The translations under genes and the position numbers were made by a program. From positions 1-39,536 of the forward strand of contig MPNI01000022.1 of the NCBI GenBank assembly GCA_002238945.1: a stretch of DNA of 39,536 nucleotides, given 5' to 3'. The notes beneath the pieces were generated by a model. The model ran no database searches and was not told the origin of the DNA. It saw only the letters and a program-made list of their open reading frames with translations. The stretch comes from Proteobacteria bacterium bin106 (lineage in GTDB: Bacteria > Bdellovibrionota_B > Oligoflexia > Oligoflexales > Bin106). Of the stretch, positions 13,191-22,100 are shown piece by piece. Numbering within the stretch: the first letter of the stretch is position 1; every line of letters begins with the position of its first letter.

Positions 13191-13199
13191 GGGAGATGT

Positions 13200-15518
13200 A
13201 TGGTTAAAGTTTTGGATAAGCGCAAGTCGGAAAGTTATGTCAGAACATCAAAGGGTTATCATTTAGTTGATGTGGTTGTTTCTACTGGTTGTTTTGTTTG
13301 TCGCGAGGAACAAAACGAGAGTGGTGAGTGGGAGATGTTTGAGCGTGGTCTTGAGATTAGCCATGATGCTATTCGATTGGATCGTCTTAAGCAGGGTGCT
13401 CCAGTTTTAAACAATCATCATGACGGGTCTCAGGATCGTCTTGATGTTGGTGATGTTATTGGCACAGTTGAGAATGCTTGGATTGAGGATACGGATAATG
13501 GTCCAGCATTGATTGCTCGTTTGAGATTATCTTATATTTCTGAGCAAGAAAAAATTATATGTAAAAAAGTGGAAGCTGGAATTTTAAGAGCTGTTTCGGT
13601 TGGTGCTCAAGTTCATTCTCAGAAGAGAATAGAAGATGGACCAAGTGGAACTGTGAGGTATTTAGCAACGGATTGGGAACCGCTTGAGTTAAGCTTGGTA
13701 GCGATTCCTGCGGATTTTGATAGTATTATAAGAAGTAAACCTAAATCGAAATCAAAGAATTATTATAAATTTGTTCATTCAGACATGAGATTTAAAAGGG
13801 AGAAAAAGGTGGGTAAAGAAGCCAAAAAGGATGGGAAGCGATTATCTCAAGATCGGTTAAAGTTAACCAATCTTGAATTGATTGATAAATTATTTGCCCA
13901 TCTTAGTGAAGAGGAACGAGATCTTTTTTTACAGGGTCTTGAGCGACGTCAAGAGGAGATGGATCCAGCTGCTGAGGGTGGTGAAGGAGAAGGAGAAGGA
14001 GAAGGAGATGCTGAGTCTACAGTTACAGAGGATGATGTAGTTGATGCTGCTCTTGAAGCTGCTGATGCTGCTGTTGAAGCTCTTCCGGTTGATGGTGCTG
14101 CTGTTGATCCTGCTGTGACTGAAGATGTTGTGGATGCTGTGATGGAAGTTCTTGAGGATGATCTTGAGGATATGATGACGGATGAGCCTGTTGAGGAACC
14201 AGAACCAGCGATGGAAGGTGATGCTGCAACTGAAGAGGCTATGTCTCGTGCTCGTAAGCTTGCAATTAAAAAGAATAGATTAAGAAGACATTTTCAAAAA
14301 AAGCTATATAAGAAAGTTAAGTCTCCAATGATTCAGAGACGATTAGGTGTTTCGGCTAATGGTGCTTATAAACGTACCAATGATACGATTGTTAGAAATA
14401 AAGCGATTGCTTCTATTGCTTCACGGATGACCAATAATACTGATCCAAAATTTCGTCAGCAAGCTGGTGAATTTCATGGGAAACCTACACTTGAGATTTG
14501 TCGTCGTTTGCTAGAACAAGCTGGGGTTTCTAAAGCTCGAGACATGTCTGGTGATAAGATTTATCGGATGGTTACGGGTAGCCGTCGACGTTATGAGACT
14601 AGAGCTGCTGGACCAATCATGGCTTACGCCGATCTTGCTGCTCTTGTTGAGAGTTCAGCTACCAAGGCTGTGACCTCAAGTTATGAGCAATTTAGAGGTG
14701 AGCAAACTTTTACAGGATTTGTGAAACGTAATACGGTTGCTGATTTTAAAGATCAGGATCGTGTGAGTATTTCTGATTCTGGTGCTTTAAGCAAGGTTCA
14801 GCCTGGGGAAGCTCATGAGATAGATAGTCTTGATGTAACTAAAGAACAGTTCAAAGTTGAGACTTATTCTAAGATCTTTCAAATTACACGTCAGGCTTTT
14901 ATCACTGATGATACTCAAGAATTGGGTAAGATTTTTGCATCTGGTAAGGGTGCTGCTGATGTGGAATCGGATCTTGTTTATGAGCAGGTAACTAATGGAA
15001 GTTATGGTGGTCAGCCGCTTTATAGTAATGGTCGTAATACGTTAACAGCTTCAACTCCTTTTAGAAGTAATGTGAATCAGCGTGCTCCTCAGTATAATTA
15101 TGATGGTGTTATTGCGATGCAGGTTGCTTTACGTAAAAGACTTGGTCCCAAGGGTAGTAAATTAAACCTTAATTTAGGGTTTGTTCTTGTTCCTGTTGAG
15201 CTGTATTTCATAGCGCAGCAGGCTGTTTCAAGTGCGTTTACTCCATTGTCATCTGAGACTATCAACCCTATGGCTGGTGCTTTTCAGGTGGTTACGGATC
15301 CAAGATTAAGTGATGCATCTACGACTTCTTATTATGGTGTAGCTAAAGAGGCTTCTAGTGTGTATCCCTGGATAGAACTTGCGAACATCCAAGGAACAAC
15401 TGGTCCCACTTTAGAACCAGATATAGATTTTGATACGGATGTTATGAAGTGGAAGGTCGTCCATGACGTGGGCGCTAAGGTTCTTGATTTCCGTTTAGGT
15501 CATCGTTGTGACGCTTAA
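13200..15518 (+). CDS. Prohead protease - scaffold - major capsid fusion protein
   Basis: 772 residues, GGGGAGA before the ATG. Residues 1-180 are an HK97-type prohead protease (U35): H73/H74 in LNNHHDGS and S133 in LRAVSVGAQV are the likely catalytic pair, and LELSLVAIPAD closes the domain. Residues about 190-370 are charged and low-complexity (KKDGKRLSQDR, then GGEGEGEGEGD and alanine/acidic helices), as in internal scaffolds. Residues about 455-772 are the capsid protein (RRYETRAAGPIMAYADLAALVESSATK..., FKVETYSKIFQITRQAFITDD, and ending VHDVGAKVLDFRLGHRCDA), Mu gpT-like. Fused protease/capsid proteins are a known group. An in-frame GTG at 13809 with its own ribosome site may also produce scaffold-capsid without the protease. 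No intragenic hairpin was found here. Confidence 0.92.
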   Translation: MVKVLDKRKSESYVRTSKGYHLVDVVVSTGCFVCREEQNESGEWEMFERGLEISHDAIRLDRLKQGAPVLNNHHDGSQDRLDVGDVIGTVENAWIEDTDNGPALIARLRLSYISEQEKIICKKVEAGILRAVSVGAQVHSQKRIEDGPSGTVRYLATDWEPLELSLVAIPADFDSIIRSKPKSKSKNYYKFVHSDMRFKREKKVGKEAKKDGKRLSQDRLKLTNLELIDKLFAHLSEEERDLFLQGLERRQEEMDPAAEGGEGEGEGEGDAESTVTEDDVVDAALEAADAAVEALPVDGAAVDPAVTEDVVDAVMEVLEDDLEDMMTDEPVEEPEPAMEGDAATEEAMSRARKLAIKKNRLRRHFQKKLYKKVKSPMIQRRLGVSANGAYKRTNDTIVRNKAIASIASRMTNNTDPKFRQQAGEFHGKPTLEICRRLLEQAGVSKARDMSGDKIYRMVTGSRRRYETRAAGPIMAYADLAALVESSATKAVTSSYEQFRGEQTFTGFVKRNTVADFKDQDRVSISDSGALSKVQPGEAHEIDSLDVTKEQFKVETYSKIFQITRQAFITDDTQELGKIFASGKGAADVESDLVYEQVTNGSYGGQPLYSNGRNTLTASTPFRSNVNQRAPQYNYDGVIAMQVALRKRLGPKGSKLNLNLGFVLVPVELYFIAQQAVSSAFTPLSSETINPMAGAFQVVTDPRLSDASTTSYYGVAKEASSVYPWIELANIQGTTGPTLEPDIDFDTDVMKWKVVHDVGAKVLDFRLGHRCDA
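13796..13811 (+). promoter_or_regulatory. Internal ribosome-binding site and GTG start in the capsid fusion gene
   Basis: AAAGGGAGA at about 13795-13803 precedes GTG 13809, in frame at codon 204, right after the protease domain. The product would begin MGKEAKKDGKRLSQ and have 569 residues (scaffold plus capsid). The arrangement resembles lambda C/Nu3, where scaffold is made from an in-frame internal start. This is a sequence-based inference. Confidence 0.45.
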
Positions 15519-15541
15519 TTTTAATTAAAAAGGATTTTATC

Positions 15542-15883
15542 ATGGCTAAAAATTTGGGTTCAGCAGGACCTACCTATGAGGTCACAGCGCCAGCAGATGT
15601 TTCTTCTGGTGAGGTTGTGGCCGTTGGTTTGATTGTTGGTATTGCTCTGGATGATGCTGCTCGTGGTGAGCCTGTAGTTTTACAGACTGAGGGATCAGTA
15701 TCACTTTCGAAAACAGCTAATAATATAGCTGTTGGTCTTGGTGCTCGTGTGTATGGTACTACATCTTCTAATCAGGTGAATACGACTGCGGCTTCTAGGA
15801 ATTTTGTGGGTTATGCTTTGAATGCATCTCCTGGTGGATCTGCTGCTGAAGTTAAGGTGCTCCTTGCTCGTCCGGGTGCTTAA
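15542..15883 (+). CDS. Capsid cement / head decoration protein (DUF2190-like)
   Basis: 113 residues, with AAGGA upstream. The sequence is small, Gly/Ala/Val-rich and beta, with the pattern VTAPADVSSGEVVAVGLIVGIALDDAARGEPVVLQTEGSVSLSKTA followed by GARVYGTTSSNQV and FVGYALNASPGGSAAEVKVLLARPG, typical of DUF2190 capsid cement proteins. It binds the outer capsid surface after maturation. Its position just downstream of the capsid gene fits. It overlaps the next gene by one base. Confidence 0.88.
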   Translation: MAKNLGSAGPTYEVTAPADVSSGEVVAVGLIVGIALDDAARGEPVVLQTEGSVSLSKTANNIAVGLGARVYGTTSSNQVNTTAASRNFVGYALNASPGGSAAEVKVLLARPGA

Positions 15884-16251
15884 TGCCTATCTTTAAGATA
15901 TATGCAGATGTTGCGGCTCACTCCATGGTTTCGACCATGGGTGAGCCGATTTTATTAGCTGAGCAATCTTCAGAGGATCTTTTAGTTGATGCTTTGGAGA
16001 TTAAAGGTATTTTTGACGAGACGATTACTCAGAATTCTGATCTTTCTGTAGATGTATTGATTCAGCAGCCTAATGTTATTTTCTTAGATGATGATGTTGA
16101 GGCTTTAGATCCTAAGGATGTGCCTAAGAGTAGGACGTTAAGTAGGAAGAATTGGTTTGTTATTCGTCCATTGACTGGAAGGCATTATGAAATTGCTGAC
16201 ATCAATAGAGATGAGACAACTACGACTCAATATTTATTAAGAGAGGTTTGA
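15883..16251 (+). CDS. Head-tail connector, gpFII-like
   Basis: 122 residues, starting within the stop of the cement gene (TAATG). The order of elements resembles lambda FII: EPILL, then LEIKGIFDETI, a strand-rich VDVLIQQPNVIFLDDDVEALDPKDV, and LSRKNWFVIRPLTGRHYEIADINRDETTTTQYLLREV. FII forms the interface between gpW and the tail tube. Its place between the capsid genes and the tail terminator supports the assignment. Residues 11-22 are encoded by a 15-bp hairpin 31 bases after the start codon. Confidence 0.6.
   Translation: MPIFKIYADVAAHSMVSTMGEPILLAEQSSEDLLVDALEIKGIFDETITQNSDLSVDVLIQQPNVIFLDDDVEALDPKDVPKSRTLSRKNWFVIRPLTGRHYEIADINRDETTTTQYLLREV
15914..15948. repeat. Intragenic hairpin, 15 bp, one bulged T, TTCG loop
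   Basis: CGGCTCAC-(T)-CCATGGT (15914-15929), loop TTCG, ACCATGGGTGAGCCG (15934-15948). It is very stable for so AT-rich a genome and lies 31 bases after the start codon of the FII-like gene, where it could affect translation. Confidence 0.85.
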
Positions 16252-16922
16252 TGCCTACGATTGATTTGTCATCATATGTTGATAGGAAGACTGGTGATGC
16301 TGGTGCTTTTGATTCTTTGTTGATTAAGAAAAGTATTAGGGATGCTATTGCTGATAGGTTGTATGAATTGATGGTTAGTCCATTGAAGCATTCTTTTTTT
16401 AAAAGAGAGGAAGTGAATTATTTTGTTGCTCCTTCTATAGACTCTGTGGATGAGAGTAGGTTTTTATCAGGTAACGAAAAGGATTCTAGTCTAAATGATC
16501 CTGACTTGCCTGGTCTTTATGTGGTCTTTGAAGATGATCTTGTAAATAGAGATGAGATTACCAATATTAATTGGACTAGTGAGAGTACATTAACTATTAC
16601 TTATTTTAGAAAAAGTATGGACAATCCTGACTTTGATACTTCGTTGCCTGCTTCTACTGGTAGGGGTAATAATCCTAGGAAGGTGGCTTATACGAGTAAG
16701 ACTACTAATTTGTTAGTAGAGGATTTGGAAGTTGTTGCTTTGATGTTTGATTTTGAGATTCAGAAATCAGCCCAGGCTGGGCTGATTTCTGGTGTTGTTG
16801 ATACTAGGCTGCTTGATGCTACTTATACCATACCGCCTGATACAGGAAGGGTGTATGGATCTGTGCAATTGAGATATAATATAGTATATCGGGTAGATTA
16901 TCGAAATTTAGGGAGAGTTTAA
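16251..16922 (+). CDS. Tail terminator, gpU-like (tentative)
   Basis: 223 residues from ATG 16251 (TGATG overlap with the upstream stop); TTG 16248 is less likely. The features match tail terminators in a general way: an N-terminal helical part, PGLYVVFEDDLVNRDEITNINWTSESTLTITYFRK as a beta sheet, and a C-terminal DATYTIPPDTGRVYGSVQLRYNIVYRVDYR. Gene order (connector, terminator, tube) also fits. It would cap tube growth and join the tail to the head. It is longer than lambda gpU, with an insert of about 60 residues. A 14-bp hairpin lies at 16761-16791. Confidence 0.55.
   Translation: MPTIDLSSYVDRKTGDAGAFDSLLIKKSIRDAIADRLYELMVSPLKHSFFKREEVNYFVAPSIDSVDESRFLSGNEKDSSLNDPDLPGLYVVFEDDLVNRDEITNINWTSESTLTITYFRKSMDNPDFDTSLPASTGRGNNPRKVAYTSKTTNLLVEDLEVVALMFDFEIQKSAQAGLISGVVDTRLLDATYTIPPDTGRVYGSVQLRYNIVYRVDYRNLGRV
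16761..16791. repeat. Intragenic hairpin, 14-bp perfect stem, 3-nt loop
   Basis: CAGAAATCAGCCCA (16761-16774), loop GGC, TGGGCTGATTTCTG (16778-16791). It lies inside the gpU-like gene with no U-tract on either strand. Confidence 0.88.
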
Positions 16923-16923
16923 A

Positions 16924-18495
16924 ATGGCGTTGATAAATACTAGGGGTAAAACGGCTGCGGTGATTGAGAAAGATACCGAAAGCTCTTTGTTAAAGCCCAC
17001 GAAAGGAGAGGAGTATGTTGCGCTTCAGGCGGATTTTGCCCTGACTCCTGCTTTTGAGACTATCGAGAATTTAGAGATTAAAGATGACATTATGGCTTCT
17101 AAGTCAGTCATTGGTAGTGAGACTCCTTCTGGTACTTTTAGTCACTATCTAACAGGTAGTGGTGTTGAGGGAAAGATTCCTGAGTATCATGTTTTCTTGC
17201 ATTCTTCTTTTGGTAGTTATCGGAATCCTATATTGGAGAACGGAACTGAGGATGAGACTGTTGCTGGATCAACTACTACTGTGATCAATGCAAACAATAG
17301 TGGCGTTCTTACTTTTGATAAGGGTGAGGCTTTATTGATTAAGGATGATACAAATGGTTGGAGTATTCGTCCTGTAAGAAGTCAGAATGTTGCTGATAAA
17401 TCTTATAATTTAGCCTTTGCATTGGAGAAAGCACCTGGTGCTGGAGTTAAGTTAGGCAAGGCTATTACTTATATTCCTCAGTCTGCTGGTCAACCTGTTT
17501 TTGATGTTTGGGAGTATTTTTCTAATAACGGTGGTAATCAGAATATTGTTAATTGTCGAACGGTTTCGGTGGCTATTCAGGCAGATGCTGATGCTAACAT
17601 TAATGCAACGTTTGGCTTTGAAGGAACGTCATATCGTTTGAATCAGGATTTTTCGACGAGCTTTACGACTGGTACTTCGATGAGAAGTGTGGTTGTCCAG
17701 TATGGATCAACACCTACTAAGCTTCTGTTAACGTTAGCATCAACTTTAAATAGGGCGACTGGTATTGCTGCAGCTACAGAGCTTCAGACTAAGATGAGAG
17801 CTTTAAGTGGGCCGACTGGTTGGGATGATATGACGGTTACCTTTAAGGATGATCGTTTTACTTTTGATGTTTCTGCAAATGGTTCTCCTTTCTATTTTGA
17901 TTTTGCTGATTCTGCAACGCACGCGACAATGGATACATTTTTAGGCTTTTCTGGTCAGAGATCTGCAACAGCAACTCCTACATCTTCTTTAACTTCTGAT
18001 ACTTTTGCTGGTGATCGAGATTACACTTCTGGTATAGATCCTGTTTATGATAGTCAGGATCCAGCTATTGCTAGGGATCAAAGGCTGTTTGTTGGTGATC
18101 AGTTTGATAGTGTTTGTTTGGATGCTACTTCGGTATCTCTTTCTGTAAATACTCCTAAGACTATTATCAAATCTGTATGTGCTCCTGATGGTAACTTTGC
18201 AACTCTTCTTACCTCAAGAGATGCGACATTGTCGGTGACGGCTCTTTTGCAGGAAGATGATCAGAGATTCTTTAGAAAATTTAAGAATGGTGATTCTGTT
18301 CAGTTTGCGTTTTTGGGTGGTAAAAAGCGTAATCAGAGATGGGTGCCTGGAAACTGTTTTAGTTTATATGGATCAGAGGCTTCTATTAATTCATTTGCTT
18401 TGGGTGAGGCTGATGGGGTTTATAGTTTGACGTTAGATTTATTATGTTATTCTCCTGGTGATGGTAGTGGTTCTATTTTTCTGTCTTTTCTATAG
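16924..18495 (+). CDS. Major tail tube protein
   Basis: 523 residues. The N-terminus (MALINTRGKTAAVIEKDTES..., then SGTFSHYLTGSGVEGKIPEYHVFLHSSFG) has the pattern of tube proteins in phages with long non-contractile tails. The C-terminal part (RDATLSVTALLQEDDQRFFRKFKNGDSVQFAFLGGKK, YSLTLDLLCYSPGDGSGSIFLSFL) closes the fold. The middle (about 215-330) looks like an added surface domain, which would explain the size, larger than the usual 200-300 residues. Its place before the chaperone pair and tape measure supports the call. Confidence 0.8.
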   Translation: MALINTRGKTAAVIEKDTESSLLKPTKGEEYVALQADFALTPAFETIENLEIKDDIMASKSVIGSETPSGTFSHYLTGSGVEGKIPEYHVFLHSSFGSYRNPILENGTEDETVAGSTTTVINANNSGVLTFDKGEALLIKDDTNGWSIRPVRSQNVADKSYNLAFALEKAPGAGVKLGKAITYIPQSAGQPVFDVWEYFSNNGGNQNIVNCRTVSVAIQADADANINATFGFEGTSYRLNQDFSTSFTTGTSMRSVVVQYGSTPTKLLLTLASTLNRATGIAAATELQTKMRALSGPTGWDDMTVTFKDDRFTFDVSANGSPFYFDFADSATHATMDTFLGFSGQRSATATPTSSLTSDTFAGDRDYTSGIDPVYDSQDPAIARDQRLFVGDQFDSVCLDATSVSLSVNTPKTIIKSVCAPDGNFATLLTSRDATLSVTALLQEDDQRFFRKFKNGDSVQFAFLGGKKRNQRWVPGNCFSLYGSEASINSFALGEADGVYSLTLDLLCYSPGDGSGSIFLSFL

Positions 18496-18503
18496 GAGTT
18501 TGC

Positions 18504-18929
18504 ATGTCGGGTAAACGTTATATTAGTAATTATGAAGTTAAGCTCATTAGTTTTGGGAATATTATTCATGGAAAAATTGAATATTATATTCCTAGTGTAG
18601 ATAGGAGGTTGCATTATGGTGTTCGTCGAGAGAATGAATTAGAAGGCGATCCTAATGGAAATGTTAAGTTTATGGCTAGAGTGTTAAAGCTTTCTGAAGA
18701 GGATATATGTTCTGTTGATTTGAAAGTATATCCTGCTGCAAAAGATGAAAAAGGTGAGGTTATAAAAGATCAATTGAAGGATTGGGATTCTTCAGGTCTT
18801 GAGTGTGTAGAACATATTATTGATAAAGATTTATTGAAGTATTTTGATTTTGGTCAGGAGGTAACTCTTGATTTTATGCTTCATATGTCTAAGGGGTTTG
18901 TTCCTGGAAAAAAGTTCAGAGTGACTTAA
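18504..18929 (+). CDS. Tail assembly chaperone, gpG-like
   Basis: 141 residues, with TAGGAG before the ATG. It lies directly upstream of the tape measure gene and contains a slippery heptamer close to its 3' end, as in lambda G. The sequence is hydrophilic and mixed alpha/beta (VKLISFGNIIHGKIEYYIPSVDRRLHYGVRRENE..., ending KGFVPGKKFRVT). With its frameshifted form it would coat the tape measure during tail assembly and not remain in the virion. No sequence family is recognised beyond position and frameshift. Confidence 0.82.
   Translation: MSGKRYISNYEVKLISFGNIIHGKIEYYIPSVDRRLHYGVRRENELEGDPNGNVKFMARVLKLSEEDICSVDLKVYPAAKDEKGEVIKDQLKDWDSSGLECVEHIIDKDLLKYFDFGQEVTLDFMLHMSKGFVPGKKFRVT
18908..18914 (+). 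promoter_or_regulatory. -1 programmed frameshift site, A AAA AAG
   Basis: In the G frame the codons are GGA AAA AAG, giving the classical A AAA AAG heptamer, the same one used in E. coli dnaX. The zero frame stops at 18927-18929. The -1 frame is open from 18914 to a TAG at 19178-19180, three bases before the tape measure ATG. Confidence 0.9.
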
Positions 18930-19180
18930 AGGAGCTTATTTTTTGTGTTTATAAAAATATTCATGTTGATAGTCCTTATCATGGTTTATTAAATCTTTAT
19001 TATCATCATAAAGCTTTAAAGGAGATTGGTTTTACTTTTAATCCTAATGATTATGATCCTCGTCATTTATGTCTTTTGTCTTTTGTTGAGAGTGAATTTA
19101 GATATTTAGAGTCAAAGGAGATGAGAGAAAGACAAGCTAAAACAGAGGCTAATATGAAAATGAAACGGGGTAAAATGTAG
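18914..19180 (+). CDS. T extension of the G-T frameshifted tail chaperone
   Basis: The 88 residues in the -1 frame begin VQSDLKELIFCVYKNIHVDSPYHGLL and end with a basic tail (KEMRERQAKTEANMKMKRGKM). There is no plausible start codon of its own, and the frame is uninterrupted from the slippery site to the TAG. The G-T fusion would have about 225 residues. In lambda, GT bridges the chaperone coat and the tube subunits, and the G:GT ratio is set by frameshift efficiency. This gene is easily missed because no independent start exists. Confidence 0.88.
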   Translation, partial: VQSDLKELIFCVYKNIHVDSPYHGLLNLYYHHKALKEIGFTFNPNDYDPRHLCLLSFVESEFRYLESKEMRERQAKTEANMKMKRGKM

Positions 19181-19183
19181 GGC

Positions 19184-22100
19184 ATGCCTAACGAAAATCT
19201 TAATTTAGATATTAATACTAGCTTTAATGGCCAAGGTGCTTTAACTGCTGCAAATAGATTATCTGCTGCATTTTTAGATAATGAGAAAACAGTTACTAAG
19301 TTTTCTAATGCTTCTAGAGAGAGTGTAGAGTCTCTTCTTGAGGTTGCTGGATCTCAGGAAGCTATTACTATCTCTCAGCAAGCATCTATTAAGTTGAGTG
19401 CTCTTTTGGATGCTGCTCGACAAAAGACAGGAGCTATTACTGAGAGATACGCTAGAATTCATAATGTAGCTGCTGAATCTATTGTTAATGTTAATCGTCG
19501 TACTGCTCAATTAACTCTTAATTTGCGTGCTATTGATGCAGCAACGCAAACGTCTGCCGATGCTACTGAAAAATTTGGTCTTGCAATTAGTCGTATATCT
19601 GTTGTTTCTGGTAGAAGCAGAGCGGATATATCAAAGTTTGCTACATCGTTAATTAAGTTGGGTGAGTCTGAACAACAGACTGCAAATGTATTAATTGCTG
19701 CATCGAATATTTCTTTAAAGAGTGGACAGGAATTTAATAAAGTTGCTCAGGATATTTTAAATACTTATTCAGGAACTACTACAGAATTAGATAGAATAGG
19801 AGTTTTAACTCAAGAATATACTAAATCTCAATTGCGTGCTGGTGCTGCTGTAAGGGATATTAATAAAAATTTTGGTGGTGTAGTTGAACAGCAAAGAACT
19901 ATAGGTAATTTATGGAGAAGGCTTACTAATTCTATTAGTGTTGTATTTGATATTATTGCTGATGCTTTTGCTAAAAATGAAACGTTATTTACTTCTGCTG
20001 CCGCATTTGTTGAAGATATGGTTGTTGGTATTGGTGCGTTTGCATTGGGAGTTATTGAGTCTGGCGTTGCTTTTGAGAAGACAAGAAAAGTTGTTTTTGC
20101 CATTGTTTCTTTTATAGATGGACTTATTGGTGGTCTTCTTTTAATTCCCAGAACTCTTATTACTGGATTTAGAACATTAGAAGCTGGTCTTAGAACTTAT
20201 AATAATTTTCTTACTCAAACTCTTCTTAAGTTACAAAGGTTTTTTGGTAAGATTAGTGAAGAGGATTTTTTAAAAGAATCAGCTAAGTCTGCAAAGAGTA
20301 TGGAGGATAGCTTTGATAGGCTCGCAAAATCTGCTACTAGAACACAGAATGCTTTCTTAAATAATCCTTTTGCTGGAGCAAACACTGATGTTAATGACAG
20401 TGCTAGAGATAGAGTTCAAAAAGCTTTGGACGACATGCTTTCTAAGCTTTCTACTGAAGAGGATTTTAATAAGTCTAAAGATAAAGATGATAAAGCAAAT
20501 AATAAATTAGTAGCTTCTTTGGGTAATAATATTATTCTTAGGTTATTAGATCTTAATGAAGAATATAAGAATTTTCAAAGAGATTTTGCAAAGACTAATA
20601 CAGATCTTATTAATGGAGTTGATAAGCTTGAGTTTCCTTTGTCTAAATTTGAATCTATTCAAAGCACAGCTATTGCAAATGGTTTAGCAGATAATGCTGA
20701 TTCTCTTAATGTGATATTTACTAAACAATTTGATAAAGAAACGGCTGCTTTTAATAAAGCTCAGGCAAAAGCTTTGATGACAAGGAATGCGGCTAGTCAA
20801 GCGATTATAGAGGAGATTAAAAGTAATGCTGCAGATCAAGCAACATTAACTACTGAGGAAGCAAAATCTGCTAGGCAGTTTGAATCTGATTTAACTTTAA
20901 AAAGATTGGGATTTACTCGAGATTCAGCTGATCGAACTATTGCTGCTAATAGGGAAACGTTTGATAAAAATACGCAGAATCTTGGTGATAGATTTCAGGA
21001 TAGAATAGATCGTCTTGCTGATTTAGCTGTTCAGGCTGATAAGAATAGACAGGATGAAGCTAAACAAAGAGAGGAAGCTGATAAGAAAGCTACAATGGCT
21101 CTTGAGGAACAATATAAAGTTATTGGTGGATTTATACAGCTTGCAGCTACAGCTATAGCTGATACGTCAGAAGAGGATGCTAAGGCTATAGCTGATATTA
21201 ATAAGACAGCCAATGAAGCTGTGATGTCTGCTCAAGAGACTGCTAATAATACTTTGCAGTCTCAACAAGAGGCTATTGTAAAGGCACAGGAAACGAACGC
21301 AAAGACTATAACTGACATTGAAAAGAAAAGAGATGATGCTCTTGCTGCAGCAGATTTGAAGCGAGAGGATTTTCTTAGGAAAGCTTTGCAGTCTGCTAGG
21401 TCAGGAAGTGGTGGAGATCCTGCGAAAGTACGAGCTGCTTTTAATGAGGCTGTGCTGCAAGCGGACAGAGCTAGAACTAAGGCTATCGAAGTTGCTCAAG
21501 ATTCTTTTGCTAAGTCTCAGGAAACTTTGAATCAGTCTGTTATTACTGCGCAGGAGGGTATTCGTAAGGCTGAAGAGATGAGATTGCAGACATCAACTGA
21601 AGCTCAAGAAGAAGCTAGGAAAAATGTAGAGGAATATCAAGCGGGTGTTGATGAAGCGGCTTCAGAAGGAGGTGAGAAGTTTACTGATGCGGCTATTTCA
21701 GCGTTTGCAAAAGATGCAGTAAAGGAGTTGAATCCTGTTCTTGGTGCTTTGGTTGACCCAATAATAGCCTTGCTTAATGGATCTCCTGAGAAAATTGATG
21801 CATTTATAGATGGTATAGTTGAAGGTGCTGTGAAATTTATTACTGCTATTGGACAGAGAGCTCCAAAGATTATTACTACTCTTATTAAGAGGCTTATTGA
21901 GGCTCTTCCTGAGCTTATTGAAAATGCTACGACTGCTTTTATCGACTCTATTCCTGTGATTGTTGAAGCTGTAGTGGGATTGGTGCCATTGATTATTGAT
22001 GCTTTTGTTAAGTTTATGATTGAGGGTGTACCGAGGATTGCTGAGTCATTAGCAAAGGCTATTGGCTTTGGTATTATTGGATTAATTAATACTATTATAG

